64,000 nt of DNA, from contig JAGMUV010000001.1 in NCBI GenBank assembly GCA_020744425.1, positions 434,001 to 498,000 of the forward strand, read 5' to 3'. The notes beneath the pieces are model-generated. The model was not told the DNA's origin, did not search any database, and was given only the letters and a program-made list of their open reading frames with translations. Position numbers and translations under genes: made by a program. Each line of letters starts with the position of its first letter. Position 1 is the first letter of the stretch. Of this stretch, positions 10,726 to 22,140 are shown piece after piece. Source of the DNA: Dactylonectria macrodidyma. Taxonomy: Eukaryota > Ascomycota > Sordariomycetes > Hypocreales > Nectriaceae.

Positions 10726-13700
10726 ATGGCAGATCACCCGAAAGTCAACGACGAAGAGGCTGGCTGTTCATCTATCGGATCCAACGAGATCTTTGAAGCT
10801 GCCACCACGTGTCATCACCTCTTTTGGGAATATTTGCGGGTCCCTAGACTATACCAGGAACAGGTGACCGAGCTTCAAGATCGATTTCTGGCTTGGGCTG
10901 CTTTTCTCGATGTCTTCGCTCCTCCTGGCTTGGACACTCGATTGGCGCTTCGCCCGGAAACTAAAGAACTCGTGATGTCTATGTTGAAAATTCTCAACAG
11001 AAATCTTGAACGTGGTATGTACCTATGCATCTCACGTCTATATTTTCACCCCATGTTTTGTGTTTGAGGTGATTGCTGATGGTGGATTCAGGCGCAACAC
11101 TTCATCTGATCCCGACGGAGAAAAGAGAGGCGCCGACGAAAGGAGATCCCGCAATGGCCGGTATGAACGGGTCTATGAATCGGCTTGATCTGATAGGATG
11201 TGACATTTTCGCGTGTGGTCTCCCTGCTGAGCACCACGATTTTCTCAGATACGAATCTGAGAAAAGTATGGACGGCTCTATCCATGTAATATTCGCCTTC
11301 ATCGAACAGAGATTCCCCACGCTCGGCTCACTCGATTTTCTGAAGCTTCAGTTGGCAAGCTCTATCATTCTTCGCCACCACGTAATTTCGCACCACCGAG
11401 GATACGAGATGAAATCGGGCGGAGAGAGAAACGAAAATGCTCTGTCACAAACGAATCCAACATATTCACCTAGCCATGCCCAGAAGCGGCTGCTGGAGAT
11501 TGACCAACAACACTTACCCGATACGGATCGATCTGGCAAGAGAACCAACCCTTCCGCCACTGCCCAGTATCCTTTGGCACCGACTGTACCTCTCTATTGT
11601 GTCAGTGCGAAGTGCCCAATTTGCAACAAACCACAACCGAGGGAAGTTTTTGAAGACGAGGAAAAATGGAGGTAATTCCAACCCCCCACCCCCCGGGAGC
11701 CTAATAGGAGACTTTGAGACTGACTATTCTAGATTGCATGTTAATGAGGATATCAAGCCATATGTGTGCCTCGATGAAGATTGTGGTAGATTTTCACCAG
11801 CCTTCTCGACTCGTCAGGATTGGCGCACTCATATGCGTCAACACGGCAGCGAGTGGGCACGATACCTCCATGCAACTTATCGTTTGCGTTGTCCTCGGCC
11901 ACACACACCACGTTGCTGGTTTGAAAGCTCACAGCTTCTCTTGGAGCACCTTGAAACTGAGCACCCTGATATGGCGGATTTCAAACGAGAATGGATATCA
12001 ACTTCCAGCAGGTATCCCGTTCCTTTTGAAAAATATTGCTGTCAGTTTTGTGGTGATGATGTTTCCAGCTCTGGGCATTTCGAAAGTGCAGCGACTCAAG
12101 AAGAAGATACCATACCAGCTCCAGAGAGCTCAAAATCTTCAAGTCCCAGAGGGACACCGTTGCCAGAGACCAGCGAATCACCTTCGTCTAGCTCGGCAAC
12201 CAGTCAGGCCCAGAAAGATCCCCATAACAGGTACGATTACATGGAAGAGGGACTTAACATCAGGTTGCAAGAGCACATTGCCGATCATCTGGAGGATATG
12301 GCATTGTGGGCGCTTCGCTGGTGGGATGGCGAATCTGGCACGCCTATCATATTCAAGGAAGGCAGTCACCATCAGATGGCTGAAACAAGTTCGTCTTCTT
12401 AGTGGTGGTTCCCTTTCAGCACCCGATAAGCTAAACCGTTACTAGAAGTCCAACAAAGACTGGCTTTTCCTGAGATGGATGATGCATTCAACGACATCAA
12501 TGTTCCCACTAAGGGAACATGCGAGTGGCTGCGCGGGCACGAAGAATATAACCGCTGGGCTGCTTCTGACCACGGCCTGCTCCATATCGCTGGTGGGGCG
12601 GGATCCGGCAAGTCAACATTGCTGCGCCATGTGTTGGCTAACATTATGTCAATGCCAAATGTCAAAGAGGATGATGTGATTCTCTCATTCTTTTTTTATG
12701 GCCGTGGTACTAAACTACAAAGAAGCCCAACCGGCTTCATCCGGTCGCTGCTTTGTCAACTCCTGAACCAGGCCCCTGAACTACTGGGAGACATTGTGGA
12801 TGCCTTTCCGGAGCACATTGGGTCCGCTAGCGGAGAGTTCGTGGATACTCGGCTCTTGAGAATGTGGCTCCAGCTGTCATTTGAGAAGGTCGCTCAGAGG
12901 CGCCCAACCTGGCTATTTGTCGATGCGTTGGACGAGTGTGAGGAAGATGACTCTCTGGCACGAACCGTCATTACTTTCTTGCTCGAAGATGCTCCTTTCA
13001 TGAACCAAGTGCACGTTTGCGTTACTGGTCGACAACCCCCAACACAGTTGACGGCCGTCACATCCTCCTTGCGTATGGAGACTCAAAACTCCCAGGATGT
13101 ATCAACGTTTGTACAGGACAAGCTCCATCGCTTTCAGTCGCGGTCCACAATCGCGAGTTTCATCGCTCTTCGTGCCGAGGGCAGTTTTTTATGGGCGAGG
13201 TCTATGACAGAACGAATTTCGACCCTTTGTGAGCCTGGTGTCGACCCAGCAGTGGTTAAGGCAAGAATTCTCACGGCCCCTCTACAGCTTGACGACCTTT
13301 ACGGCGAATTGACGAAGGCTATGGAACCGGACGCCTTACGAATCATTTGTTGGATCCGCTTCGCCATCCGACCACTATCGTTGAGCGAGCTCCGATGGGT
13401 CATAGCCGTCGAGGCCAATCCCTCATACCAGTCATTGCACGAATGTCAGAGCGCAGCAGGTTACATCGCCGACGATGAGATGTTGAGAAAGCGAGTCCAG
13501 GTCCTGACCTATGGTCTTGCAGAGATAAATCCGCAGACAAACGTTGCCCAATTCACACACGCGTCCATCAAAGACTACTTCATCCGAGACGGCCTAGTCG
13601 CCATGGATGGCCGTGGGCAAGCAGCTCTTCATCGTAGAGTGAAAAACACGCAACACCAGATTATGAGGACATGCCTGCGCTACTTGGCAATGTATGAGAT

Positions 13701-15237
13701 CGGCCAGGCAATGAGCGATTCACATGACCATCTGACATCCATGTTCCCCTTCCTGGAATACGCCGCGACCTCATGGGTTAAACACATACCGGAGGGCCGA
13801 CGTGCCAGCGAGGATCTTCTCGTCCTTTTGAACTGGCCATCGAATGTTCTGGTGACACGATGGGTGCTTCTATGCCATACAACGCTGGATCCCCCTTCCT
13901 GTCCGCCTGAGGGAATTAATCTGGTGCATATTCTATTGAAGATTAGAGCACGATCTGCACTGGAAGCCGTTTTGAAAAGGGTCGATGAGATTGGGGTGAT
14001 TGTGAAGGCCGATGCACAGAACATTCTTGGCCAAACGCCGCTGTCATGGGCCGCTGCTGAAGGGAACGGCGTGATATTGCGGCTACTCCTCGAGAGCGGT
14101 GCAAACCCTGCGGCAGCAGATGATGATGGGAGAACGCCACTCAGTTGGGCCTCTGAACGAGGGTCGAAAACTGATGTACAACTACTGCTCGATCGGGGCG
14201 CTGATGTTCAGGCGGCTGACCTGAGAGGCCAGACACCGCTGTCGTTTGCTGCAAGGCAAGGACACTCTGCAATTGTGGAATTGCTCCTTGAGCAAGGCGC
14301 TGACCTTGCCGCTGAGGATGAGAACCACCAGACGCCACTTATGTGGGCGGCTAGAAATGGACATTTGACTACAGTGCACCTGCTCCTCCGTCTCCGTGTT
14401 GATGGAGGAGCCAACAGAGGCCGTGTCGCACTGTCTCAAGCAGCTTGGCATGGACAAGAACACATCGTTCGACTGTTACTCGAAGAAGGTGTTGATCCTA
14501 TGCAACCAGGAACAGATGGGTTAACGCCATTTTCATTGGCGGTGTGGCGTGGGCATACCATTGTTGCACGACTGCTTCTTTACAGGGGATATGATATCGA
14601 GGAGAAGGACTTGTCTACACCAACGCCGCTATTGTCAGCCGCCTGGCAAGGCCACGGTGATGTCGTTGGCTTGCTTCTTGACTGGGGAGCTAATATCGAG
14701 GCGAAAACGTTGCAAGGGCAGACCCCACTGTTGTTGGCCTCCTTTCGAGGGCATCTCAATGTCGTGCAGCTTCTACTTAGACAAGGCTGTTCCGTGAAAC
14801 AGCGCGATTCGAACGGATGGACGCCTATAGCGTGTGCTATGGAGGGAAGCCACGACTCTCGGGAATCCATCAAGGACTTACTCCTGCAGGCGGGTGCCAA
14901 CCCCCCGATAGAGGGTGAACATGATGATGAAGTACGCCCGACAATTACTTGGCATGAGGAATTCGAGGCTGCGGTGAAAATCCGTCTTGACGCAGATCTG
15001 AGGTCGAAGGATCGAACATCGGACCCGGACCAACTGGTTTTCGAGCGGAGGTGCGAGGCTGTTGTACAGCTGTTCCTTGATCAAGGTTCCGAGAAGGATG
15101 CGATGGAAACCGATGGCCAAAGCCCATTGGCGTGGGCCCTTGATTTTGACCCTTACTACAGGGAACACAGGCATCTGGAAAACTTTCCTTATTGCCCCAA
15201 AGGCTACGGGGTTCTCTATGGAAATAGCGGTCTATAA
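10726..15237 (+). CDS. C2H2 zinc finger-NACHT-ankyrin NLR-like receptor
   Basis: Predicted STAND/NLR-type cytoplasmic receptor. Four exons join in phase: 10726-11014, 11092-11671, 11733-12388 and 12446-15237, giving 1438 aa. The N-terminal helical region (CHHLFWEYLRVPRLYQEQ) and a degenerate C2H2 zone (YVCLDEDCGRF, then CPRPHTPRCWFESSQLLLEH) resemble AcuF-type zinc-finger proteins. A NACHT ATPase follows, with Walker A GGAGSGKST near residue 560 and Walker B-like WLFVDALDECEEDD near 665. About eight ankyrin repeats run from about 1036 to 1330 (GQTPLSWAAAEGN, GQTPLSFAARQGH, QTPLMWAARNGH). A 57-nt intron (12389-12445, branch GCTAAAC, acceptor ACTAG) bridges zinc finger and NACHT. The resulting join gives VQQRLAFPEMDDAF, typical of sequence before fungal NACHT domains. 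If that intron is not used, the locus would be two genes (ending at 12402, starting at 12475). Fungal NLRs act in allorecognition and cell death; divergence from the protease suggests a shared role. Confidence 0.82.
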
Positions 15238-16282
15238 AAAACTCGAGGTTTTTAGTAGCTGGTGTTATAGCACGACTACAAGCTAGTAGTGGCGCGGGCC
15301 GGAGTGGACAGTAGATTCTAGAGGCCAGTGGAGGGATAGGATTTAACATCCTAAATTCGGGGTTTTTTTCTGGGATTTTTCTAAAGAAAGTTAGATCAAG
15401 CGATATCATCAGTTTCAACAACTGTAAAGGAACGAGACCTTCCAGAACCTAGATGTAGCTAGAGCCTTATTTCCTAAGTCATGTTATCATTACTTTCATC
15501 ATAGATTTCCTACTTATTAAATTTTTCCTTCCAATTTAGCCAAAACTACCTCATCTGATAAGCCCAACCAGTAGTATCTTCAATTCCTTACACCTGCCTA
15601 AATCTACGATTATAACATTTTATGTTCTACGACTTACTGTGACTGATAGTAAAGGTCCAAGTAGGTCAAGTATTGAATGAGATGCATTTCTTACTATCCT
15701 AAAAAGACAGACCTGTCTGCGTTATTTATAGAATATAACTAGCAGCTGTAGCTAACTTCTGCTAGAGGCGGCGCGATAGCTGCAGTCATAATTAGCCACC
15801 TATTTTACTAGGACATAGTTAACTTTTCAAGGGTTGTTTCTTCCTCGTCTACTAAGGCCGTTGCAGTAGTCCATACCTCATGCAAAATGTGGTCTCTGAG
15901 TGCCAGAGACATTCAATTGAAACCGCTTCCATGAGAATTCAGTCTCGTGTTGGGGGATCCCTAGTGGAGAGCAGCATCTTATGAGACGGTGATTTAAAAT
16001 TCAAGAAAGAATACAATGTTTCGTGGTTGGACGAGACTGATGAAGTAATTATGCCACATACAAGGGGTTAACCTAAAGACGATCACTGAACTGATTGAGG
16101 TGGCGAGAAATAAATAGAAAGTAGCGTTCATCTTGCAATTAGACATCTAATATACAAGACTCTGTCATGTGCATGTCCTTCAACATCAATACTGTAGAAG
16201 TAGAATGCTACCCCAGATACGCGACTCCTAATGAGAGGATTGGATCACCTTAACTCAATCATATACCCACGCGTGGTTGAAC
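15238..16282. other. AT-rich intergenic DNA, probably decayed repeat
   Basis: From about 15430 to 15830 the sequence is AT-rich with few CpG sites and no open frame of note, as in RIP-mutated repeat remnants. A short inverted motif, cagacctgtctg, occurs near 15709-15720. No ends or target duplication could be found. Confidence 0.45.
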
Positions 16283-16822
16283 TTATTGGCACGTAGGTGT
16301 CGTACTTGGCTTGGAGATCGAATTACTTGGATTCGTCTGAGAACAACCACTAGTCAAGCCCAAGAGTGTGTCGTCGACCGCTGCACTGTAAGCAGCACCG
16401 CAGTTGGCGTCACTAGCCTCATTAGTCAAGTTTCCTTTAATTACTAGACTTCCAAGACATACCTAGCTCCTCCGCTAGCATTGTTAAAGTAGGAGCAGAC
16501 ATCATGTGAAAAACAGTCTTGTGTGTAAGCATTGCCCAGCGCTGTACCACTGCAGCCGGCGCCGCAGCGGCCATTGCAGGAGTAACTATCACAGTTAGTG
16601 ATCAACTCCAAGATTTTTTTTTTGGAAGACTTACTCTCCCCCGGCAGCATTTGTGCCATAGTTGCTGCCAACTACTCCAACAAAGGTGCAAGACTGGCCA
16701 GCACTATTCGTCCATTTTGCCGTGGCTGTGGCGCCAACCTTGAGGCAAGTGACGGATCGCCTAGACAAAGTCGGCGACGCGACAGCGACGAAAGCGAAAA
16801 ACAAGGTGAAAATGGGAAGCAT
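16283..16822 (-). CDS. Small secreted Cys-rich protein with CxxHDxC motif
   Basis: Predicted secreted protein of 146 aa. Exons 16822-16635, 16585-16463 and 16412-16283 join in phase, with introns of 49 and 50 bp. The N-terminus MLPIFTLFFAFVAVASP is a clear signal peptide. The mature part contains CNGRCGAGCSG and then TQDCFSHDVCSYF, ending in AAVDDTLLGL. The Cys-x2-His-Asp-x-Cys core resembles the catalytic His-Asp of secreted phospholipases A2, and I associate the whole pattern with an uncharacterised fungal secreted family (DUF8213-like). Enzyme activity is therefore possible but unproven. A TATA-like run sits about 75 bp upstream on the minus strand (near 16885-16905). The gene is in tandem with a secreted cell-wall enzyme upstream. 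Confidence 0.75.
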
Positions 16823-17611
16823 TGTTGTATCGTTTAAATGACCATAGTCTGTCTGAAGGATAGAGTCCTGTCGAATAGTGTAGATATATCTGATTATATA
16901 TAGTGCTGCTGGGTTTACAAGGTAGATTTCGTCATCGGGCTTGCTGCCAGAAGAGGAAAGCGGCGGAGAAATTTTCGGAGAGCCTCCAAAATCAAAACCT
17001 GAGACATGATGAATACAACGAAATGAGCAATACTTTTCTAGGCTCACATTCAGATTACGGTAGAAGAAACCACAGAGCAGGGTAGGAATGAGTTGTGGTG
17101 CCTTGTTTCGCCAAAGTCTTGCGGGGGCGGCTGATTGTTAGCAAGGTTCCCGTGCCGAACGCAGTCATGTGAGCTATAGGTTGGCCATCCGGTTATCTAA
17201 CACTAGGGATATAAATACTGGCGTCAAGCCTGCACATTGTACTAGCGACATCAATACGCCAACTTACACGTCCCAACCTAAACTCTCACCACGCTCATCG
17301 ACCCATCTTATTCATAGTACTGAGCTGGGCAAATATCGTGATTGAAGGATTAAGTTCTAGTCTGGTATCTCCAAAGGAGTATTGGTTCCGTCGAATTGGA
17401 ATGTAGCTAGTAAAATGAGGACCAAAATCAAGCCTGAACGGGAAACACTCCTTGTCGCAACAACGGAGCCAACCTTCCGAGCCTAGCGGTGACCTGAAGT
17501 GGCTAGTCACCTATATCCTCCTCCTCCTTTGGATCAAAGAATTTCTGAAGGATCTGTCACTCAAAGATGATTCATTGTTCAGTTGATTCCGTTCTTTCTA
17601 AAAGATTAGGC
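16823..17611. other. Intergenic, contains an orphan promoter-like site
   Basis: This separates two minus-strand secreted-protein genes. Besides the promoter of the small secreted protein, it holds a plus-strand TATAAATA with no gene after it (listed separately). No other feature is supported. Confidence 0.5.
17210..17217 (+). promoter_or_regulatory. Orphan TATA box
   Basis: TATAAATA is followed by a C/A-rich leader-like stretch to about 17300, the usual look of a fungal core promoter. However, no plus-strand coding sequence follows. It may be a remnant of a lost gene or chance. Confidence 0.3.
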
Positions 17612-18893
17612 CTAAGAACTAGTACCAGAGACCCCGTCGCTAGCGGAACTCTTGCCAACGAGCTTTCCAAGCCCGTTGCCATGGTTCCTTCCATGTCCAC
17701 CATCGAAGCCCCCGAAGCTTTGATCCGAGTTTTTGCTGCCAGAGTTGATAGTGCCGGTAGCCGAGCCACTATCGTTACTACCTGAGTTGCTATCACCGGA
17801 GCCACTATCATCAGAGTCCGCAATGTGAGACCCTGCAGCTGCTGTAGATTCAACAGCACTGGGGTCGGTTGAATTAAAGGTCGTTGTAATAGAAGACGCG
17901 GGAGTTGTGGCGGAAGGCTTAGCGGACCCCGTGCTAGTCGTAGTATCGGAGTCCTCATTTTCGGTGTTAGAGGCAGCGTCAAACTCGATGCTCGTATAAT
18001 CGCCAGTCTGGTCGCTGTAAGTGTAGCTCTCGGCCGGGTTGAAGTTTGTAATGTCGACACTCTCAACGATCATTGTGTAAGGTCCTGTATCGTAATCTGT
18101 CTCGCCTCCAGCCCATGATATTGTCCCTTCGGAATTGTCGCTGTCGCCGCCGGCCCAAATACCCAGTTTAACGCGGGAAGGTGTCTGGGGGTATTCATCA
18201 CCATTGCTAGCATCAGCGTAATTGACAGTTCGGAGTAGGGTGCCATCAAGGTACCAACTCAAAGATTCCTCTGTCCAGTTCAGTGTGTAGTTATGACTCG
18301 TGTTCTGGGCGTCATCCACGGCCTCGACTGTGTCACGACCTGAAGACGTCGAGATACCTCGGCCGAAGTAGTTGGTCTGAACTTCGTCTGGGTATCCTCC
18401 TAGCCATTCCCAGTCACTAAGGAGAAAGGTTTGTTAAATAATGCCAACAAAAGACGTAGTTGAGTATGCATACATTTCATCGTAGTCGTCGGAAAGGAGA
18501 ACAACGCAGGAGACTATGCCAGTACCAGAGGCAGCCCTCGCATGAACCTCGACGCGGCCGAAAAATATATACCATGAGGTTTGGAGAGTAGGCGAGTCCC
18601 CCTTTTCAGTTATAGTGAATTCGGCGCCGGAATCCGAATACTCGACGTCGCCACCGCCAACAGACTCCCAGTTATCGTCATCAGCACCCGAGGTGAAATC
18701 CACGGAATAAGTTGACGAGGTAAGTCCATTGTTGGCATCACAACCAGCTATAACCGTCGAGTTAGCAGGCTTATATTGACCAAGAACGCGGTATGCAAGA
18801 CTTACTCTCCTCAACTGGATTGCAATCATCAGCAATGCATATAGCTAAAAAGGCCAATGCAGCTGCTAGAGGTAAGGTATGAAGTTTGAACAT
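17612..18893 (-). CDS. GH16 Crh-type cell-wall transglycosylase
   Basis: Predicted secreted glycoside hydrolase family 16 enzyme of the Crh/Utr2 group, which in yeasts links chitin to beta-glucan in the cell wall. Exons 18893-18806, 18747-18474 and 18416-17612 join in phase to 388 aa. The signal peptide is MFKLHTLPLAAALAFLAICIA. The second intron falls inside the active site, and splicing restores DDYDEIDWEWLGG, which contains the catalytic DEIDxE motif with both acidic residues. It is followed by VQTNYFGRG and the strand HNYTLNWTEESLSWYLDG, as in Crh proteins. The C-terminal third is a low-complexity Ser/Thr/Asp/Gly region, probably O-glycosylated. There is no hydrophobic tail at the end, so the GPI anchor common in this family appears to be missing. 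Confidence 0.88.
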
Positions 18894-20699
18894 TGAAAAT
18901 ATGGTGTAATATTGCTAGATGAAGAAATGCGTTCCGATTATAATAGAGGAAGTGAAAAAAGCAGTCAGGAATATAATAATAAATAAAGCAGAGAGCACAG
19001 GCTCGTTCAAGAAACACCTGATAGATTGCCATTTTATCCCCATCATTGTGACTTGAGCATACGTGGGCTCGCATCCAGGGCCTGCGTAACCAGTAACGGT
19101 GGGTCAAGTGTTTGTAGGGCGTTCAAACCGGTGGGATAGGTGACAACGTGTGAGGAGTGGGACCATATCATGGGAGACCCCATGCTCTCACATGGATAAC
19201 CGAAGAACCCTAGACACAATTTCAGGTGAGACAGTAGGCATAATTAACTGATAGTAACAAAACCTTAAGATTAACAGAGTTCTTTGTTTCAGTTGATCCG
19301 AGTAGCAGAAAGCACTTGTTCATGTAGGAGCGTGGAATGTTTCAACCATCAGGCACAGTTCGCCCCACTTACGTACTGAATCAGACGATCTCCAGATTGC
19401 AGTCGTCTGATCAGACTCAATCGATCAAGTCACAAGCAAGCCCCAGCGCATACGTGGCTGGCATTCTGTTCAAATCACATCCAAAGCTGGAAGTAGGACC
19501 TAGGTCGAACCTGAGACGGGCTCAATCCCATCCTGAAGTATAGGTCTTGGCAGTCTTCTGAGAGTTATTCCTTTTTCTTCCCACATCCTCAAGTCATCAG
19601 TGTGATTTTCTACGCTTACATCGTGATGTCATTGTCTCTGTTGCTACCGTAGCTCTTAATCTACATTTGATCTAAATTTCGTTTAGCTGTGGCCGAAATC
19701 CCATAGCAAATTCCTCGTTTCTAGTCCGCATACAGCAATATCCATCTTCAAATATCATCATGCAAGGTTTAACAATACCTCAAATTTCGGGAGCTCTGCA
19801 TAATTTACAAATAGAAACCCACACACCGTAGCGAAGATCTTAGAAAGGCGTAGGTGCCTGCTCACAATACGTTAAATCTTCCTGATGAATTGAGTAGTTT
19901 TGGTTGAAGTGCACCTCTTTGTAGGATGCAAGCAATTGAGAGGCAGATTCTTTTGAGCGCCTGCCTGTAAAGCTAGGTAACGTAGACCGAAAGAGAAGGC
20001 AAGCATCCACCGCGACATCCACAAGGGTATTTTCTATGCAACAAATCAGGGCATACTTGCGATGAAGCGAAAAATGATTTGAGTAGACAGGAGATATAAA
20101 AATCAAATTGCGTTAAGGAAGAAAGCCTAGAGAGAAAGTATCTTCAGAATAACCGTTGGAAGATTTTCCATAGGCGCATCACTAGTGTCGTGGTCTCCAT
20201 TTTCTGAAGCAATATTTTCCACTATCTTTCGGGGGTGTTAGTAGCAGTCTCCAAAAAGCGTTCGTAATTATGGTTTTGTCGTGTCCTAGTTCGGCTTCCT
20301 ACTTCTGCTGAGCTACGAGCACATTAAACTACGGGATGTCACACATTTTGTCCCCGAATAAGTTGATAACAGAAATAACAAGAAAGAAAGAAAACAGCAA
20401 AGAGTAGCGTGAGAATAACAAATTAAACTAACCGAATTGTTCTAATTCTTTTCTGTTTGAGTCACAAGAGATGAGTGTGAATTGAGGTTGCTTTTTCAAT
20501 TGTAGTCGTTTTTTAATGGTACAGGTTCCATGTCTGTTCAGATGTAAGTAGATAGTAATCTATATTAAAAGCCATGATAGGTTCCTTAGTATGTGTTGTG
20601 AATTATCACTACAAATCCCCAGAATTAGCCTTCGACTTTACAGGCCGTTTCCCAAACATTCGCCTTCTGCATCGATCTTGTTCTTGTTGGTCAACAACA
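18894..20699. other. Intergenic, no gene supported
   Basis: About 1.8 kb, becoming AT-rich toward 20600. A minus-strand frame at 20106-19840 (88 codons) has no recognisable domain and no signal peptide. The rest shows only short unrelated frames. Confidence 0.5.
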
Positions 20700-21388
20700 T
20701 GGCTGAGTCGCGTCCGAATCTGAGAGGCGAGTCCACAGATGTATTGGATGATGAGCATTCCACATCTCCAACTACTCCGGCGGGTTCACATGTCGCTGGG
20801 GCCCGATTTGTTTCGCCAAAAGCCTTCCCTAGGTACGAATCTCATCAAGATTCAGGCAGTCCGCCGCGGTTTAGAAGATTGTAACCTGCAGCAAGACAAG
20901 TACAGGACGTGGGCAAAAGTTTAGATGCGTCAGACTATTATCGAATGGAGAATCCATGGCAGTCAGATACACTCGCCGACTGAGAAAAATACAAAGAATT
21001 TGACAGGAAGCTGGGTGAAGCTTGCCAATCATCCCGCGTTTTGGATACGCACAGAAAAAACAACCTGAACATCGAGGATAGGGCAGATCGGAGAGATGTT
21101 CTTATCATGTTGGCGGAATGTTCGTTGAAGTGGGCATTCAATCCCCAGAGACAACACGACAGTGACCTAACTGACCTGCTTAGTGTTGCAAGTGATCGAC
21201 AAGAGTTTCTTGACAAACACCCATTTGCATATGTCCCCCTAGTACCCGATCGTTGTAGACTGCAGCTAACCAGGTTCGCCATTTTTAAAGAAATATGGGT
21301 TAAATTCAGTCGCAAGGTGAATCATGACATCTTCCGTATCGTCTCATTCGCAGGTGGCGCGATTAGCGAACCTTGTCGTATGGTGTGA
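20700..21388 (+). pseudogene. Decayed gene of unknown family
   Basis: A coherent plus-strand protein is readable but broken. It starts at the ATG at 20700 (MAESRPNLRGES) and stops at 20883. A later frame (DASDYYRMENPWQSDTLAD) then runs into a TGA at about 20981 and continues in the same frame (KYKEFDRKLGEACQSS) to a stop at 21388. The last part (RFAIFKEIWVKFSRKVNHDIF) looks helical. The family is not recognised. The stop near 20981 interrupts an otherwise continuous frame, so I read this as a degraded gene. An unrecognised intron could remove the first stop but not easily the second. Confidence 0.45.
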
Positions 21389-22140
21389 TTGTAAGCGACC
21401 CGGCTCAAGGATGAAGTGTGAGATCCACCACGACCAAAGCCGTTTCTACCGATGCCTGGCCCCTTTGGATAGTAATTGCACATAGGATTTAGTTCATCTG
21501 CTAATCATGCCCATTCAAGTAGGATAAGAGTGCAAATAAGAGGTCAGGCGAGCCTGTGAAAATATGATTGCTCTTATGGATGTTTAACTTTACTAGATTA
21601 TTTACTAGAAGTAACGAAAACATCGAGGTAGGTAATTTTGATGCCCTCTCATCATCGCAGGGTGGGTGAGACTGGGGAAACGGTTGCAAAAGACATCCGA
21701 TGTGCGGTGGGCGCTTAAGAGGATTCATTTCAGGGCTAGAGCCTTCCTCGCATAATCACCGCTGAAACGGTGGTTTAATAATAGAAGAGAACAAACCTAG
21801 AACTAACGAATTTACACCCAGCCTCATGCTATTTCCTCGGCGCGTAGTCTATTTAGTCGATCAACACTTTCGCAATGCGTATGACGGAGGGTTTAGAGCA
21901 CACCCGACTGGACTAAAACAACGACTAGATACCCTCCTATATGACAAACATGCAATGAAAACTGAGATCCAGGACAGTCAAGCAAAGCCGAAGCTCAGTA
22001 CGAAAGCGATTTTCAAGAGGGACATGTCATAGCTATCACTTTTGGTCGACGATGACGTCTGAGAACTTAGCACAGTGGTCAGGGTGATCAATATCATGTC
22101 ATGATTCTTCCATTATATCTCATCTAGTATCATCTTGTCC
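21389..22140. other. Intergenic, no gene supported
   Basis: Short frames only. It probably holds the 3' flank of the decayed gene and of the kinase-like gene on the other strand. Confidence 0.5.

Noticed and set aside
12403..12474. Two separate genes, a zinc-finger protein ending at 12402 and a NACHT-ankyrin protein starting at 12475
   Set aside because: An in-phase intron with branch and acceptor joins them, and the joined residues match sequence normally found before fungal NACHT domains. Kept only as an alternative.
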